Positions 27,327 through 36,040 of a stretch of 64,000 nt of DNA are shown piece by piece (the first letter of the stretch is position 1; the number at the start of each line of letters is the position of its first letter). The notes beneath the pieces are model-generated. The model was not told the DNA's origin and searched no databases. It saw nothing but the letters and a program-made list of their open reading frames with translations. The DNA is taken from positions 186,001-250,000 of the forward strand of contig CAWBKD010000002.1 in NCBI GenBank assembly GCA_963789225.1. The letters are read 5' to 3'. The position numbers and the translations under genes are program-made. This DNA is from Palsa-504 sp963789225. GTDB taxonomy: Bacteria > Actinomycetota > Actinomycetes > Streptosporangiales > Streptosporangiaceae.

Positions 27327-27941
27327 GTGTCTGACCAGGGTCTAAGCCGCTCGGCCCGGCTTGCGGGCCCGCAGGCGCTGCGCGGCTACGCCCATCCGAC
27401 CCGGCTGAGGCTGATGGCCCTGCTGCGCCAGGACGGCCCGCAGACCGCCACGCAGGCGGCCAGGGCGACCGGTGAGAGCGTTGCGAGCTGCTCGTTCCAC
27501 CTCCGCCAGATGGCCAAATACGGGCTGGTGGAGCGGGCCGGCGGGGGCTGCGGCCGGGAAAAGCCGTGGCAGGCGACCGCGATGGTCACTAGCTGGGACC
27601 CGGTCAGCCCGCATGACCCGGCGGCTGCCGCCGCCGCTCAGGCGCTGCAGCTAGCCCTGGCCGAGCAGTACTTCGAGCTCACCGCGCGCTGGGTGCGGGC
27701 CGAGGCGGGGGAGCCGGCCGAGTGGCGCCAGGCCGCCCAGTTCGGCGACTCGCTGCTGTACCTCACCGCGACGGAACTGGATGAGCTCGGCGGCCAGATC
27801 CAGAGCCTGCTCCGGCCCTACGCCGGCCGGCTCGAAGATCGCGCCGGACGCCCGGCAGGTTCGCGCCTGGTCACAGTCCTGCACCTGGCCTTCCCGGCCC
27901 TGCTCACCGGTCCCGGCCACCCGGCCGATCCAGGCTCGTGA
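27327..27941 (+). CDS. ArsR-like winged-helix transcriptional regulator
   Basis: 204 aa, GTG start. The HTH spans residues ~20-75: YAHPTRLRLMALLRQ, TATQAARATGESVASCSFHL and KYGLVERAGG form helix-turn-helix and wing as in HTH_20/ArsR proteins. The C-terminal ~110 residues are helical and without known motif. It overlaps the serine hydrolase gene (GTGA), so it probably regulates that gene and itself through the palindrome at its start. Confidence 0.84.
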   Translation: MSDQGLSRSARLAGPQALRGYAHPTRLRLMALLRQDGPQTATQAARATGESVASCSFHLRQMAKYGLVERAGGGCGREKPWQATAMVTSWDPVSPHDPAAAAAAQALQLALAEQYFELTARWVRAEAGEPAEWRQAAQFGDSLLYLTATELDELGGQIQSLLRPYAGRLEDRAGRPAGSRLVTVLHLAFPALLTGPGHPADPGS

Positions 27942-29056
27942 CCATGCCTGCTGCTGCGTATTCGCCTGGCGAGTCGGTGACCGCGTTGCTGCGGAGGCCC
28001 GGAAGGGTGCTTGGCGTCGCCGTCATCGAAGGGTCCGGCATCGCCTGGAGCCGGGCCGCGGGCGGACCGCCGGACCAGCTGTTCCAGGCCGGATCCATTT
28101 CCAAGCCGGTCACCGCGCTGGCCGCGCTGGAACTGGCCGACCGCGGTCAGGCCGACCTCGACGGCGACGTCAACCAGCAGCTCACTTCGTGGCGGCTGCC
28201 GGGATCTCCCGGGGTCTCGCTGCGCGAGTTGCTCGGGCACACCGCGGGCACGGGCGTGCCGTTCTTTCCCGGCTACCGGCAGGGCGCCGACGTGCCAGCC
28301 CTGGGCCAGGTCCTGGACGGGGTTGCGCCCTCGGTGACCCCGGCCGTGCAGGCCGACCCAGCCAGGCGCGGCAGGTTCTGCTACTCAGGCGGCGGCTACG
28401 CGGTAGTCCAGCAGCTGATCACCGATATCACCGGCCTGCCGTTCGCCGACGCCGCCCGCGCCCTCGTCCTTGAGCCGCTCGGGATGACCCGCAGTACCTT
28501 CGAACAGCCCCTGCCGCCTCACCGCTGGCCGGACGCCGCCCGGTCCGACTGGCACGTCTACCCGGAGTCCGCCACGGCCGGGCTCTGGACCACCCCCGGC
28601 GACCTGGCCAGGTACGCCTGCGCGCTGCAGGCCGCGCTGGCCGGCCGCCCGTCGCCGGTACGCCCGCAGGTAGCCGCCCAGCTCCTGACCCCGTACGCGC
28701 GGCTGCCCGCCAAGGGCGAATGGAACCTCCTGCCCCTACTGGGCGTGCGGCCTCCCGACTCATGCGGCCTGGGCCTGTTCCTCCACGGCGACGACCGCTT
28801 CAGCCACATCGGCGGCGCCGCCTCGTTCTTCTCTGTCCTGACCGCCTCGACGAAAGACGGAACCGGCGCCGTGGTCATGACCGCCGCCAACCCGGCGCCG
28901 TTCCCGTTCCGGCTGCTGCGGGCGATCAGCGACGAGCACGGCTGGACCGGGTTCCGCCAGCCGGCGATGAAGCGCCTGCACGGACTCCCGGGAATCAGGA
29001 ACCTCACCCGGCCAGGGCAGGAAACCTTGTCCCGCCGGGGGCCGTTCATACCATAG
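27938..29056 (+). CDS. Serine hydrolase, beta-lactamase/penicillin-binding-protein family
   Basis: 372 aa from the overlapping GTG. The class C-like motifs are present: SISK (residues ~50-53) as SxxK, YSGGGY as the Tyr motif (~148) and HIGG (~288) as the third box. There is no signal peptide, so an esterase or peptidase in the cytoplasm is more likely than beta-lactam resistance. It is coupled to the ArsR-like regulator. Confidence 0.87.
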   Translation: MTMPAAAYSPGESVTALLRRPGRVLGVAVIEGSGIAWSRAAGGPPDQLFQAGSISKPVTALAALELADRGQADLDGDVNQQLTSWRLPGSPGVSLRELLGHTAGTGVPFFPGYRQGADVPALGQVLDGVAPSVTPAVQADPARRGRFCYSGGGYAVVQQLITDITGLPFADAARALVLEPLGMTRSTFEQPLPPHRWPDAARSDWHVYPESATAGLWTTPGDLARYACALQAALAGRPSPVRPQVAAQLLTPYARLPAKGEWNLLPLLGVRPPDSCGLGLFLHGDDRFSHIGGAASFFSVLTASTKDGTGAVVMTAANPAPFPFRLLRAISDEHGWTGFRQPAMKRLHGLPGIRNLTRPGQETLSRRGPFIP

Positions 29057-29099
29057 GCCGGGGCGGGGGGGACCGCACAATTCCAGCGAGGAGGAGCCG

Positions 29100-29999
29100 A
29101 TGCCGCAAGCGCCAGCACGGCGGGCTACCAGCACGTCATCGGACGTGGCCAAGCTCGTCACGCTGCATCACCGGCGGCGCGGGTGGGCCTGGGTGGCGGT
29201 AAGCAGCGCTATTGGCCTCGCGGTGTACGTGGGGCTCAACGTAAGCCTGTTCGAGAGCCTCACCGGGACGGCGGAAATCCTCAGCCGTATCCCGGTCTTC
29301 GCGCTGCTCGCTCTGGTTCTGGTCGGGCTAGTGGTCGTAATCGTCGACACATCGCGCATTCGCCGTGCCGACGCCGGCGTCCAGGTGAGCGCGAAGGGCA
29401 GCGTTTCGCATCACCCGCTGTACGCTCACGCGCATCGCTATCCGCCGCGCCACCACGGCAGCTGGGTGTTCGGCATTCTCATGCTCGTCGTGATGACGTG
29501 CATCACCTTGTTTCTCCTGCCCGCCCAGGTGAACTCGTGGGCCTATGCGGTCGGCGGGGAGCACCAGGACACCTTCAATCCGGTGTCGTACGGTCAGTCC
29601 TGCACTCACCTGGGCCGGAGCGGCGGCTGCCACATTGTGACCGAAGGCTATCTATCCAAAAACGGCGCGGACGTCACCTGGGGCAGCCAGGTGCCGCTCG
29701 GCCAGTCGTTCAGCGCCCGCGACCCGGTCTGGGCGTGGGGCAGCGGGCGGACTCTCACCGGTGGCGAGGGCTCGGCGATCGCGACGATCATCGGGGGCCT
29801 GTTCTTCGACGGGTTGACGCTCCTGCTTCTGTACATCCTCGTCGTGGTCGTGCGCGACACCTCGTCACGGCGAAGCCCGCAGACGTCCGTGCCCGCTGGC
29901 GCGGCTCCGGGCGTAGTCCACCAGACACCTCATCCCGATCGCGGTCACCACGGCAGCGGCGTCCGCCGCCCGGCACGCCGTGGGCGAGCTAAGCGCTGA
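29100..29999 (+). CDS. Four-TM membrane protein of unknown function
   Basis: 299 aa, ATG preceded by GAGGAGGAG. Hydrophobic segments lie near residues 30-50, 63-83, 120-140 and 225-250. Between segments 3 and 4 is an external loop of about 85 residues with two cysteines (QSCTHL and GGCHIV) that could form a disulfide. Both ends are basic. I do not recognise the family. Confidence 0.72.
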   Translation: MPQAPARRATSTSSDVAKLVTLHHRRRGWAWVAVSSAIGLAVYVGLNVSLFESLTGTAEILSRIPVFALLALVLVGLVVVIVDTSRIRRADAGVQVSAKGSVSHHPLYAHAHRYPPRHHGSWVFGILMLVVMTCITLFLLPAQVNSWAYAVGGEHQDTFNPVSYGQSCTHLGRSGGCHIVTEGYLSKNGADVTWGSQVPLGQSFSARDPVWAWGSGRTLTGGEGSAIATIIGGLFFDGLTLLLLYILVVVVRDTSSRRSPQTSVPAGAAPGVVHQTPHPDRGHHGSGVRRPARRGRAKR

Positions 30000-30112
30000 C
30001 GATCCCGGAGTGGCACAAAGCCCAGTGACCCGGCCGGGTCCGGTCCGGTCAGCCAGTCCAGGAGTAGTGCGTTGAGCTGGTCCGGTGCAGCGTCCCTCCT
30101 TCGGAGCGGTGG

Positions 30113-30991
30113 TCAGATGCCGAGCCTGTCGGCGAGCTGCCGGGCGTTGACCTGGGCGTAGTTGCTATAGCAGTTGTTGAACAGCACGTGGGTGACCTCC
30201 GCGCTATCGGCCAGGCCGCGGATCCTGGCCGCCCACCCGTCCAGCTCCTGCTCGGTGTACCGGTAGCCGAACCGCTCGTAGATGTCCTTGCTGTCCCACT
30301 TGTCCGAGTGGCCGTGCATCCGGACCACGGCCAGGTCGCTGGTGGCGGCCAGGACCGGCGGGATCGAGCTAGGGTAACCCTGCGGCATGTCCACGCACAC
30401 GTACGGCAGCCGGCGATCGGCCAGGAAGCCCAGCGTCTCGGCCTGGTTAGCCTCGGTCATCCAGGTCCGGTTGCGGAACTCCACGCACACCAGGTCCGGC
30501 GCGACCCGGTCCGCGCAGGCCACGATGTACTCCTTGTTCGCCCGGGAGATCGGGAACCACGGCGGGAACTGCAGCAAGATCGCGCCGAGCTTCCCGGCCC
30601 GGCGCAGGGGGTCCAGGGCGGCCAGGAACCGGTCCCACGCCTGATCGGCCACCGACTCCTCGACGTCGGTGCGGTAGACCCGCTCCTTGCCGGACTGGCC
30701 CGCGGCCTCGCGGAGGTCGACGGGCAGCGCCTTGACCGGGGTGGGATGGCCGGTGAACAGGCTGAACGCCTTGACGTTGAAGGTGAACCCGGCCGGGGTC
30801 CGCTCCGCCCAGGACGTCGCGGTCTGCTCCGCAGGCAGCGCGTAGTAGGTGGCGTCTACCTCGACCAGCGGGAACTGGCGAGCGTAGAACCGCAGGCGCT
30901 TCTCCGGGGTGTCCGCCTCAGGCGGATACCAGCCAGAGGCGATGAGCGTCTTATCCGTCCACGACGCCGTGCCCACCAGAATCTGCGCCAT
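30113..30991 (-). CDS. DUF72 domain TIM-barrel protein (YecE-like)
   Basis: 292 aa. The start ILVGTASWTDKTLI and the segments WYPPEADTPEKRLRFYA and FPLVEVDATYYALP are the DUF72 signature; ILLQFPPWF and CVEFRNRTWM complete it. The biochemical role is unknown. It stands alone, with 113 bp upstream of its 3' end that contain nothing evident. Confidence 0.93.
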   Translation of the reverse strand: MAQILVGTASWTDKTLIASGWYPPEADTPEKRLRFYARQFPLVEVDATYYALPAEQTATSWAERTPAGFTFNVKAFSLFTGHPTPVKALPVDLREAAGQSGKERVYRTDVEESVADQAWDRFLAALDPLRRAGKLGAILLQFPPWFPISRANKEYIVACADRVAPDLVCVEFRNRTWMTEANQAETLGFLADRRLPYVCVDMPQGYPSSIPPVLAATSDLAVVRMHGHSDKWDSKDIYERFGYRYTEQELDGWAARIRGLADSAEVTHVLFNNCYSNYAQVNARQLADRLGI

Positions 30992-31025
30992 ACTCGCAGC
31001 CTAAAGACCGCATCTGCAGTCTCAG

Positions 31026-31460
31026 TCACGGGTTCAGGAACTGGCGCCAGCCACCGGGCAGGGTCGTCTGGCCCACCTCGATCAGGTACCCATCGGGGTC
31101 ACGCAGATAGCAGCGGATCTCGGTCGCGTGCTGTTTCGGCGGCGTCAGGAACTCGGCGCCCCGCGCGCTCCACTCCGCGTACACCGCCTGGATGTCCGAG
31201 ACCCGGATGTTGAGGAAGCCGCTGGTCAGGTCCGGATCCCGCGGTGTCGCCAGGGTGACGGCCGGCTTGTCGTCGGTCGGGCCGCCACCGACGTTGATGA
31301 TGATCCAGCTGTTGGCCAGCGCCACGTACGACGGCTCACCGGAGCGGATGGTCGTGCCGCCGAGCACCTCGGTGTAGAAGCGGCGGGATCGCTCCACGTC
31401 GTCAGACACGATGAAGTGGGCCAGTGCGATCTCATAGCCTGGGTGGCTGCCGTCCGGCAT
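31026..31460 (-). CDS. VOC-family (glyoxalase/bleomycin-resistance fold) protein
   Basis: 144 aa. The ATG at 31460 has GGAGG 7 nt upstream; an earlier in-frame start would add a non-conserved leader. HFIVSDDVERSRRFYTEVLG and YLRDPDGYLIEVGQ are the paired beta-alpha-beta modules of the fold, with a metal-site Glu in LIEVGQ. It could be a lyase, dioxygenase or antibiotic-binding protein; the substrate is unknown. Confidence 0.88.
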   Translation of the reverse strand: MPDGSHPGYEIALAHFIVSDDVERSRRFYTEVLGGTTIRSGEPSYVALANSWIIINVGGGPTDDKPAVTLATPRDPDLTSGFLNIRVSDIQAVYAEWSARGAEFLTPPKQHATEIRCYLRDPDGYLIEVGQTTLPGGWRQFLNP

Positions 31461-31570
31461 CGTGTACCTCCATGGTCCGGGTAGCGGTACGAGTTCCCAG
31501 CCGCACGCCGCCTCACCGGGTGAACCGCCGGGCCCTGGGCGGAGCAACAGCGTACCGGGCATCACCCGGA

Positions 31571-31657
31571 TCAACTACGTTCGTCCGGCATCCCGCGCGC
31601 CGTCGCCAGGTGGGCCAGTTCGACCCGCGACCGGATGCCGAGCTTGGCGAGGTCATC
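31571..31657 (-). pseudogene. C-terminal stub of a LuxR-type HTH regulator
   Basis: On the minus strand, 31651-31574 reads LAKLGIRSRVELAHLATARG and ends at a TGA. This is the final recognition-helix end of a LuxR/GerE domain (compare KLGISSRAELA in family members). Everything before it is gone; the DNA there belongs to an OmpR-type fragment on the other strand. Confidence 0.55.
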
Positions 31658-31946
31658 AGGGTCGGCCGGCTCAGCCTGGACGTGGGACGGCTGGCTGCAG
31701 ATACGGGACACGGCCCGGTGCCGCTGACCCGGCTGGAATTCCTCCTGCTCAGGGAGCTGGCTGAATGCGCTGGCCAACCGGCACCCAAGAGCAAGCTGCT
31801 GGCCACCGTGTGGGGATACGAATTCGACCCGGGAACGAACGTCGTTGACGTGTGCGTGTGGCGCTTGCGGGTGAAACTTGGCTCCGACCTGATCACGACG
31901 GTGCGCGGTGAAGGCTACCAGCTCGCTGCCCAGTTACCGGGAGGCG
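31652..31946 (+). pseudogene. OmpR/PhoB-type DNA-binding domain fragment
   Basis: The plus frame from 31652 gives IRVGRLSLDVGRLA, LTRLEFLLLRELAE, KSKLLATVWGYEFD, VDVCVWRLRVKLG and TVRGEGYQLA, a nearly complete winged helix. There is no receiver domain, and the frame runs without its own stop into the 3' end of the opposite VOC gene (open to 32092). A GTG at 31610 could still give a short protein. It abuts the LuxR stub head to head, so two regulators were probably joined by a deletion or inversion. Apart from these fragments the 486 bp between the two VOC genes holds nothing. Confidence 0.6.
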
Positions 31947-32876
31947 TCAGATGCTGGCGACGTTATGCGACGCGACCATCATGGCTGCGAGGTCTTCGGG
32001 GTGCAGGAAGGAGGGCGGCGGGGGCGGTCCCCAGGAGAAGAGGCCCTTGGCGCCTTCCAGATCCTGGGGCTTCCAGAGCTGGTCGTCGATGATGCAGTCC
32101 ATGTCGCTGTAGTACTCGCTGAAGTTGCCGGCCGGGTCCTTCAGGTACCAGAAGAAGTTCGAGCCGCCGTAGTGACGGCCTAGCCCCCAGACGTGTCGTT
32201 CGGGATGGTCTTCGAGCATCGCGAAGGCACCCCGCCCGACGTCGTTGACGTCGTCCACCTCCCAGGACGTGTGGTGGAGGAAGGACACCGGCGCTTGCAG
32301 GGCCAAGATGTTGTGGTGATCGGTCGAGCAGCGCATGAAAGTGCCAGCGCCCTTGATGTGGTCACTGATCTTGAAGCCGAGGCCCTCGGTGAAGAAGGAC
32401 CTGGTCGCCTCGAAATCGGTCGAGCCGAGTACGGCGTGGCCCAGTTTGCGCGGTCTGACTTGAGCCGTTCGCAGTAGGCCGGGCGCGCGGGCACCGGTGC
32501 GCCCGGCACGACCTGGGCCGTTGTATTGCGTAGCCGGGATGGCCTTCTCCGTCAGTCGCGGGGCAAGCTCCAGATAGGCGACGGTGCCGGTGGCCCGCTC
32601 CGCAGCACGGATCCAGCCGGGTCCATGCTGCACGTCCAGTCCGAGGCGCTGGAGGTTGCGGGTGGCGTGGGCCAGGTCGTCCATATCGTCCACGCCGACG
32701 TGCAGGTCGACCAGGCGGCGGGTCGGCGCCGCCACGATGCGCAGCTGGCGGCCGCCGGCGCGGGTAGTGAACCAGCCGTCTTCGTCGGCGACCAGGCCGA
32801 AGTCCGCGTAGTAAGCGGCCGTTTCGGCCACGTTCGGGACGCCCATCGTGATGGACGTCAGTCGGTGCAAAGCCAT
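31947..32876 (-). CDS. Extradiol (catechol 2,3-) dioxygenase-like two-module VOC enzyme
   Basis: 309 aa, two VOC modules. The iron ligands of type I extradiol dioxygenases are in place: His in RKLGHAVLGS, His in VSFLHHTSWEV and Glu in NFSEYYSD. The length is typical. It should cleave a catecholic ring next to its hydroxyls. The truncated oxidoreductase at 32969 diverges from it. The start at 32876 lies in a region AGGTGATTCGG with an acceptable GGAGG just upstream. Confidence 0.88.
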   Translation of the reverse strand: MALHRLTSITMGVPNVAETAAYYADFGLVADEDGWFTTRAGGRQLRIVAAPTRRLVDLHVGVDDMDDLAHATRNLQRLGLDVQHGPGWIRAAERATGTVAYLELAPRLTEKAIPATQYNGPGRAGRTGARAPGLLRTAQVRPRKLGHAVLGSTDFEATRSFFTEGLGFKISDHIKGAGTFMRCSTDHHNILALQAPVSFLHHTSWEVDDVNDVGRGAFAMLEDHPERHVWGLGRHYGGSNFFWYLKDPAGNFSEYYSDMDCIIDDQLWKPQDLEGAKGLFSWGPPPPPSFLHPEDLAAMMVASHNVASI

Positions 32877-32968
32877 GCCGAATCACCTCCACGGTCGGCC
32901 GTCTTAGCTATAGCTAAGCAGCGGGGGATCGCTGGTCAAGAGTCAGGTCGACTGAGAGGATCTCACCT

Positions 32969-33787
32969 ATGTCCGCAGAGATTCCGGCCGAAGCGCTCCA
33001 GCTGCGATCGCTGGTGAGAGCCGATCAGACCCTTGAGCTGTTCTTGGACAACGTCCCGGTGTCAGCGCCGAGGCCAGATGAGGTCCTCATCAGGGTTGAG
33101 GCAGCACCGCTCAACCCGTCAGACATGGGCCTGCTCTTCGCCGGGGCTGATATGGCTGCCGCAGTGGCGAGCGGATCTGCTCAGCGCCCGGTTGTCACCG
33201 CGCCCATCCCCGATGCCGCCATGCGCGGCCTCGCCCGCCGGGTAGGGACGCCCATGCCGGTCGGCAACGAGGGCGCGGGCACGGTCGTGGCGGCGGGGGA
33301 GTCTTCGGCCGCGCAGGCTCTGCTGGGCAAGGTCGTCGCCGCGGCGGGCGGCGGAATGTACTCGCAGTATCACTCGGTCAATGTGGCGCTGTGCCTGGAA
33401 CTCCCGGCCGGGGCGACGGCGATCGAAGGCGCAGCCTCGTTCGTGAACCCGATGACGGCGCTCGGCATGGTCGAGACCATGCGAATGGAGAATCACAGCG
33501 CGCTGGTGCACACCGCCGCAGCCTCCAACCTCGGCCAGATGCTCAACCGGCTCTGCATCGAGCAGCAGATCCCGCTCGTGAACATCGTGCGGAAGCCAGA
33601 CCAGGAAGCGATGCTCCGCGCGGGTGGTGCCGTCCACGTCTGCAATTCGACGTCCACCGACTTCATGGCCGAGCTGATCGACGCGCTCAAGGCAACCGGT
33701 GCCACGCTTGCCTTCGACGCGATCGCCGACTACGGCCGGCAGGCGACAGGCTCGAAATACGTCATCATCCCGAGCCGCACCGCCTAG
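32969..33787 (+). pseudogene. C-terminally truncated quinone oxidoreductase / MDR-family alcohol dehydrogenase
   Basis: The 272-codon frame begins as a normal MDR protein: NVPVSAPRPDEVLIRVEAAP near ~28-47, GNEGAGTVVAAG near ~98-109, and the cofactor region HTAAASNLGQMLNRLC near ~179-194. It stops shortly after LAFDAIADYG, about 100 residues before the family's usual end (~370 aa), with an unrelated 14-residue tail. The lost part forms the last strands and the substrate lid. It may be inactive. No continuation was found in the other frames downstream. Confidence 0.55.
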
Positions 33788-33841
33788 CTCATCGGGAGGT
33801 GGTGAGCGCGGCTGGCGGTGACAGCCCAGTTGGCGTGCCAG

Positions 33842-34057
33842 TCAGGCCTGTTCCGGCGGCTCGGCCGGACTAGAGCCACCGGACGCCTTGGGGGCCGGGG
33901 TGATCTTGTTCAGCCAGCACAGCGGGCACAGCACGTTCGGCCGTCCGTGCCGGCCCTTCTCGTGCTCCGACGCGAAGTACGCCGCGCCAGCAAATAGCAC
34001 CAAGGGGAGGCCTCCGCCGAAGGGAAGGCCCGGGGCTCTCAGTATGGGGCGAGGCAT
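33842..34057 (-). CDS. Small hypothetical protein with hydrophobic segment and CxxC
   Basis: 71 aa. A hydrophobic stretch GLPLVLFAGAAYFAS (residues ~16-30) is followed by NVLCPLCWLN, a lone CxxC, and a Pro/Ser tail. GGTG lies ahead of the ATG at 34057. Codon third positions are G/C-rich in the second half, which supports coding. I do not recognise it. Around it (33788-33841 and 34058-34204) nothing else is seen. Confidence 0.45.
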   Translation of the reverse strand: MPRPILRAPGLPFGGGLPLVLFAGAAYFASEHEKGRHGRPNVLCPLCWLNKITPAPKASGGSSPAEPPEQA

Positions 34058-34204
34058 CGCGGTTCACCTGTCCATCGATAAGGGCGGCGCGATCGGGGCC
34101 GATCGCAGGGAGCCGGCCCAGGCCGGCCCCTCCCAGTGTGACACCATCAGGCCGAATCGACGGTAAGGCCTGGCGGCGCTGCCCGCGCCCACCCCCGGAC
34201 GACC

Positions 34205-34281
34205 TGGCGCGCCCGGCAGGATTCGAACCCGCGACCCGCTGCTTAGAAGGCAGCTGCTCTGTCCGGCTGAGCTACGGGCGC
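34205..34281 (-). tRNA. tRNA-Arg (anticodon TCT), CCA encoded
   Basis: Read on the minus strand: acceptor GCGCCCG/CGGGCGC, D-stem GCTC/GAGC, anticodon stem GCTGC/GCAGC with loop CTTCTAA (anticodon TCT), T-arm GCGGG-TTCGAAT-CCTGC with one G-T pair, discriminator G, then an encoded CCA at 34207-34205. All arms are canonical. It reads AGA codons, rare in this GC-rich genome. No integrase or att duplication was found beside it. Confidence 0.95.
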
Positions 34282-34548
34282 CCGCAGATAATTGTGCACG
34301 GCAAAGATCACACGTCGGCCACGTCAGGGTCGCAGTGATGCCGCGCGGCCACGGCGAACTGCCTGGTCGGCGATCAGGCCGCGAGCTGCACCCGGGGTGG
34401 GCAAACAGATGTCTGCTCCGCGCCGCTATGGTTCCATGGTAGCGATCTGAGCACTATGTGCTTCCAGGCATAGCACGTGGCTCGGTCGCCAATCAGGCAA
34501 CCACTGTTCTTACCCAACCGCCGGAGTGCCAAGAAGAAGGTGAAGTCC

Positions 34549-36024
34549 GTGACCACGCCAGATGACGCCCACAAGGTCATGACCGCCTTTCGGCTTGGCT
34601 GGTACCTGGCGGAAACCCGGGGCCGGAACAGGCCGGGAGGTCCGCCCGGGAGCAGTGCCCAGATGCCCGACCACATCGACCACGCCCTCCCTTTGCACAT
34701 CGAGCGCAGCGCGACCGAACTCCGGATCGAGGCCCAGTCCGTGATAGCGGCGCTGGCCAAGGACCTGCACGTCGACCACGACGAACACTGCGTCAGCTTC
34801 GGCGCGGCCATCGATGATCAGGCCAAGCTGCTGTCGCACGTCCGGGCGCCCACGGCGGCCCGCGCCCTGCAGCAAGGCATCGGCGTGCTGGCCAAGGCTC
34901 CGTCCAGGCAGGCGAAGCCTGTCGCCAGGGACGTTTTCGGCCTGCTCAAGCAGGCGATCGTCGACCAGCAGAAGGTGGTGGACAAGCGCTGGCAGGCGGT
35001 CGCCGACGCCGAGCTGGCCCTGGCAAACGCCAAGACCGAGGCAAAGCCAGCGGCCGAAGCCACCGTGAAGCTGGAGCGGGCCACGGCTGAGGGTGAGCAG
35101 AAGGGGCTCCTGATGCTGCAGGCCGGCGCCACCGCGCTGCAGCGCGCCTTCGGTCAGCAGGCCGATCCCGCGGCCGCCGTACAGGCCAGCCTCGCCGCGC
35201 TGCAGTCGGGCCTTCAGACCATCGCCGATGCCGCCCACCAGGCCTGGGAGGATCTGGCCGAGCTGCTATGGGAGTTCGACGCTCACATTCAGGACGTGCT
35301 CGCCGCGGTCGCGGACACCCAGGCGGTCGGATACCAGCTGGGACGGGGCCTGGCCGAGACCTACTGGGCCCTGGATCCTGCCCAGGACGAAGGCTCAACC
35401 GGCTGGAGCTTCCTGCTCGGCGAGGAGCGCTGCGCCGAGCTCGGCCGGCTGATCGGCCGGCTGGGGGCCTACATGGGTTCCTACACCGCACCGGCCGTCG
35501 CAGGGACCATCGTGATCTGGCAGTCCGTGGCCCAGACGCCTGAGTGGCGCGGCGTCGACCAGGACGCGGAGGACGCCGCGCAGCAGGCCCTGTACCGCCA
35601 GACCAGGCGATGGTACGAGCTGATCGTCCTCGCGCAAGATCCGACCACGCTGATCAAGCCGTACCAGCTCATGCGTAACTACCGAACGGTCCTGCACATC
35701 TTCCGACTGTTCTGGCCTCAGCTGATAGGGACGATCGTCGGCCTCGGCTTTCTCGGTTTCCTGCTGTTCTTGTTCAGCAGCAACAGCACGTCGGTCGTGC
35801 AGCAGTCGCTGTCCGGGATCCTGGCCGCCGTCGGCCTCTCGTTCGCCGGCCTCACCGGCCTGGTGAAGAGCTCGGCCCAGGCCATGCTGACGCGACTGCG
35901 CCAGGATTCGTACACGGACCTGGTGACCCTGGCGGTGCAAACCGCGCCGCCCATAAAGAACAAGAATGCGCTGGTCCAGCGGGCCCTCGACAAGCGCAGG
36001 CTGACGCCGGCCACGCCCAACTGA
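34549..36024 (+). CDS. Unrecognised helical protein with C-terminal membrane hairpin
   Basis: 491 aa from the GTG at 34549, which has GAAGG upstream; an upstream GTG at 34477 would add 24 residues. The first ~30 residues contain AFRLGWYLAETRGRNRPGG. The middle (~120-260) is Ala/Gln/Glu/Lys-rich and likely coiled-coil. Two membrane segments near the end (LIGTIVGLGFLGFLLFLF and ILAAVGLSFAGLTGLV, ~405-455) are followed by a basic tail. This resembles the layout of membrane-tethered sensors or effectors, but I know no family. It lies next to a tRNA gene. Confidence 0.75.
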   Translation: MTTPDDAHKVMTAFRLGWYLAETRGRNRPGGPPGSSAQMPDHIDHALPLHIERSATELRIEAQSVIAALAKDLHVDHDEHCVSFGAAIDDQAKLLSHVRAPTAARALQQGIGVLAKAPSRQAKPVARDVFGLLKQAIVDQQKVVDKRWQAVADAELALANAKTEAKPAAEATVKLERATAEGEQKGLLMLQAGATALQRAFGQQADPAAAVQASLAALQSGLQTIADAAHQAWEDLAELLWEFDAHIQDVLAAVADTQAVGYQLGRGLAETYWALDPAQDEGSTGWSFLLGEERCAELGRLIGRLGAYMGSYTAPAVAGTIVIWQSVAQTPEWRGVDQDAEDAAQQALYRQTRRWYELIVLAQDPTTLIKPYQLMRNYRTVLHIFRLFWPQLIGTIVGLGFLGFLLFLFSSNSTSVVQQSLSGILAAVGLSFAGLTGLVKSSAQAMLTRLRQDSYTDLVTLAVQTAPPIKNKNALVQRALDKRRLTPATPN

Positions 36025-36040
36025 GCGGCAGAATAGCCAG

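Noticed and set aside
27938..29056. Beta-lactamase resistance gene
   Set aside because: The motifs fit the broad serine hydrolase family, but there is no export signal and the context is a small ArsR-controlled unit.
33888..34166. 92-codon plus-strand frame
   Set aside because: Weak composition; the opposite-strand 71-residue frame has better codon bias and a ribosome site.
34138..34338. Open frame of 66 codons with RPAGFEPATRCLEGSC on the plus strand
   Set aside because: It is the antisense reading of the tRNA-Arg gene, a well-known annotation artefact.
34205..36024. Integrated island at the tRNA-Arg gene
   Set aside because: No integrase, no mobile genes and no evident repeat of the tRNA 3' end within the window.
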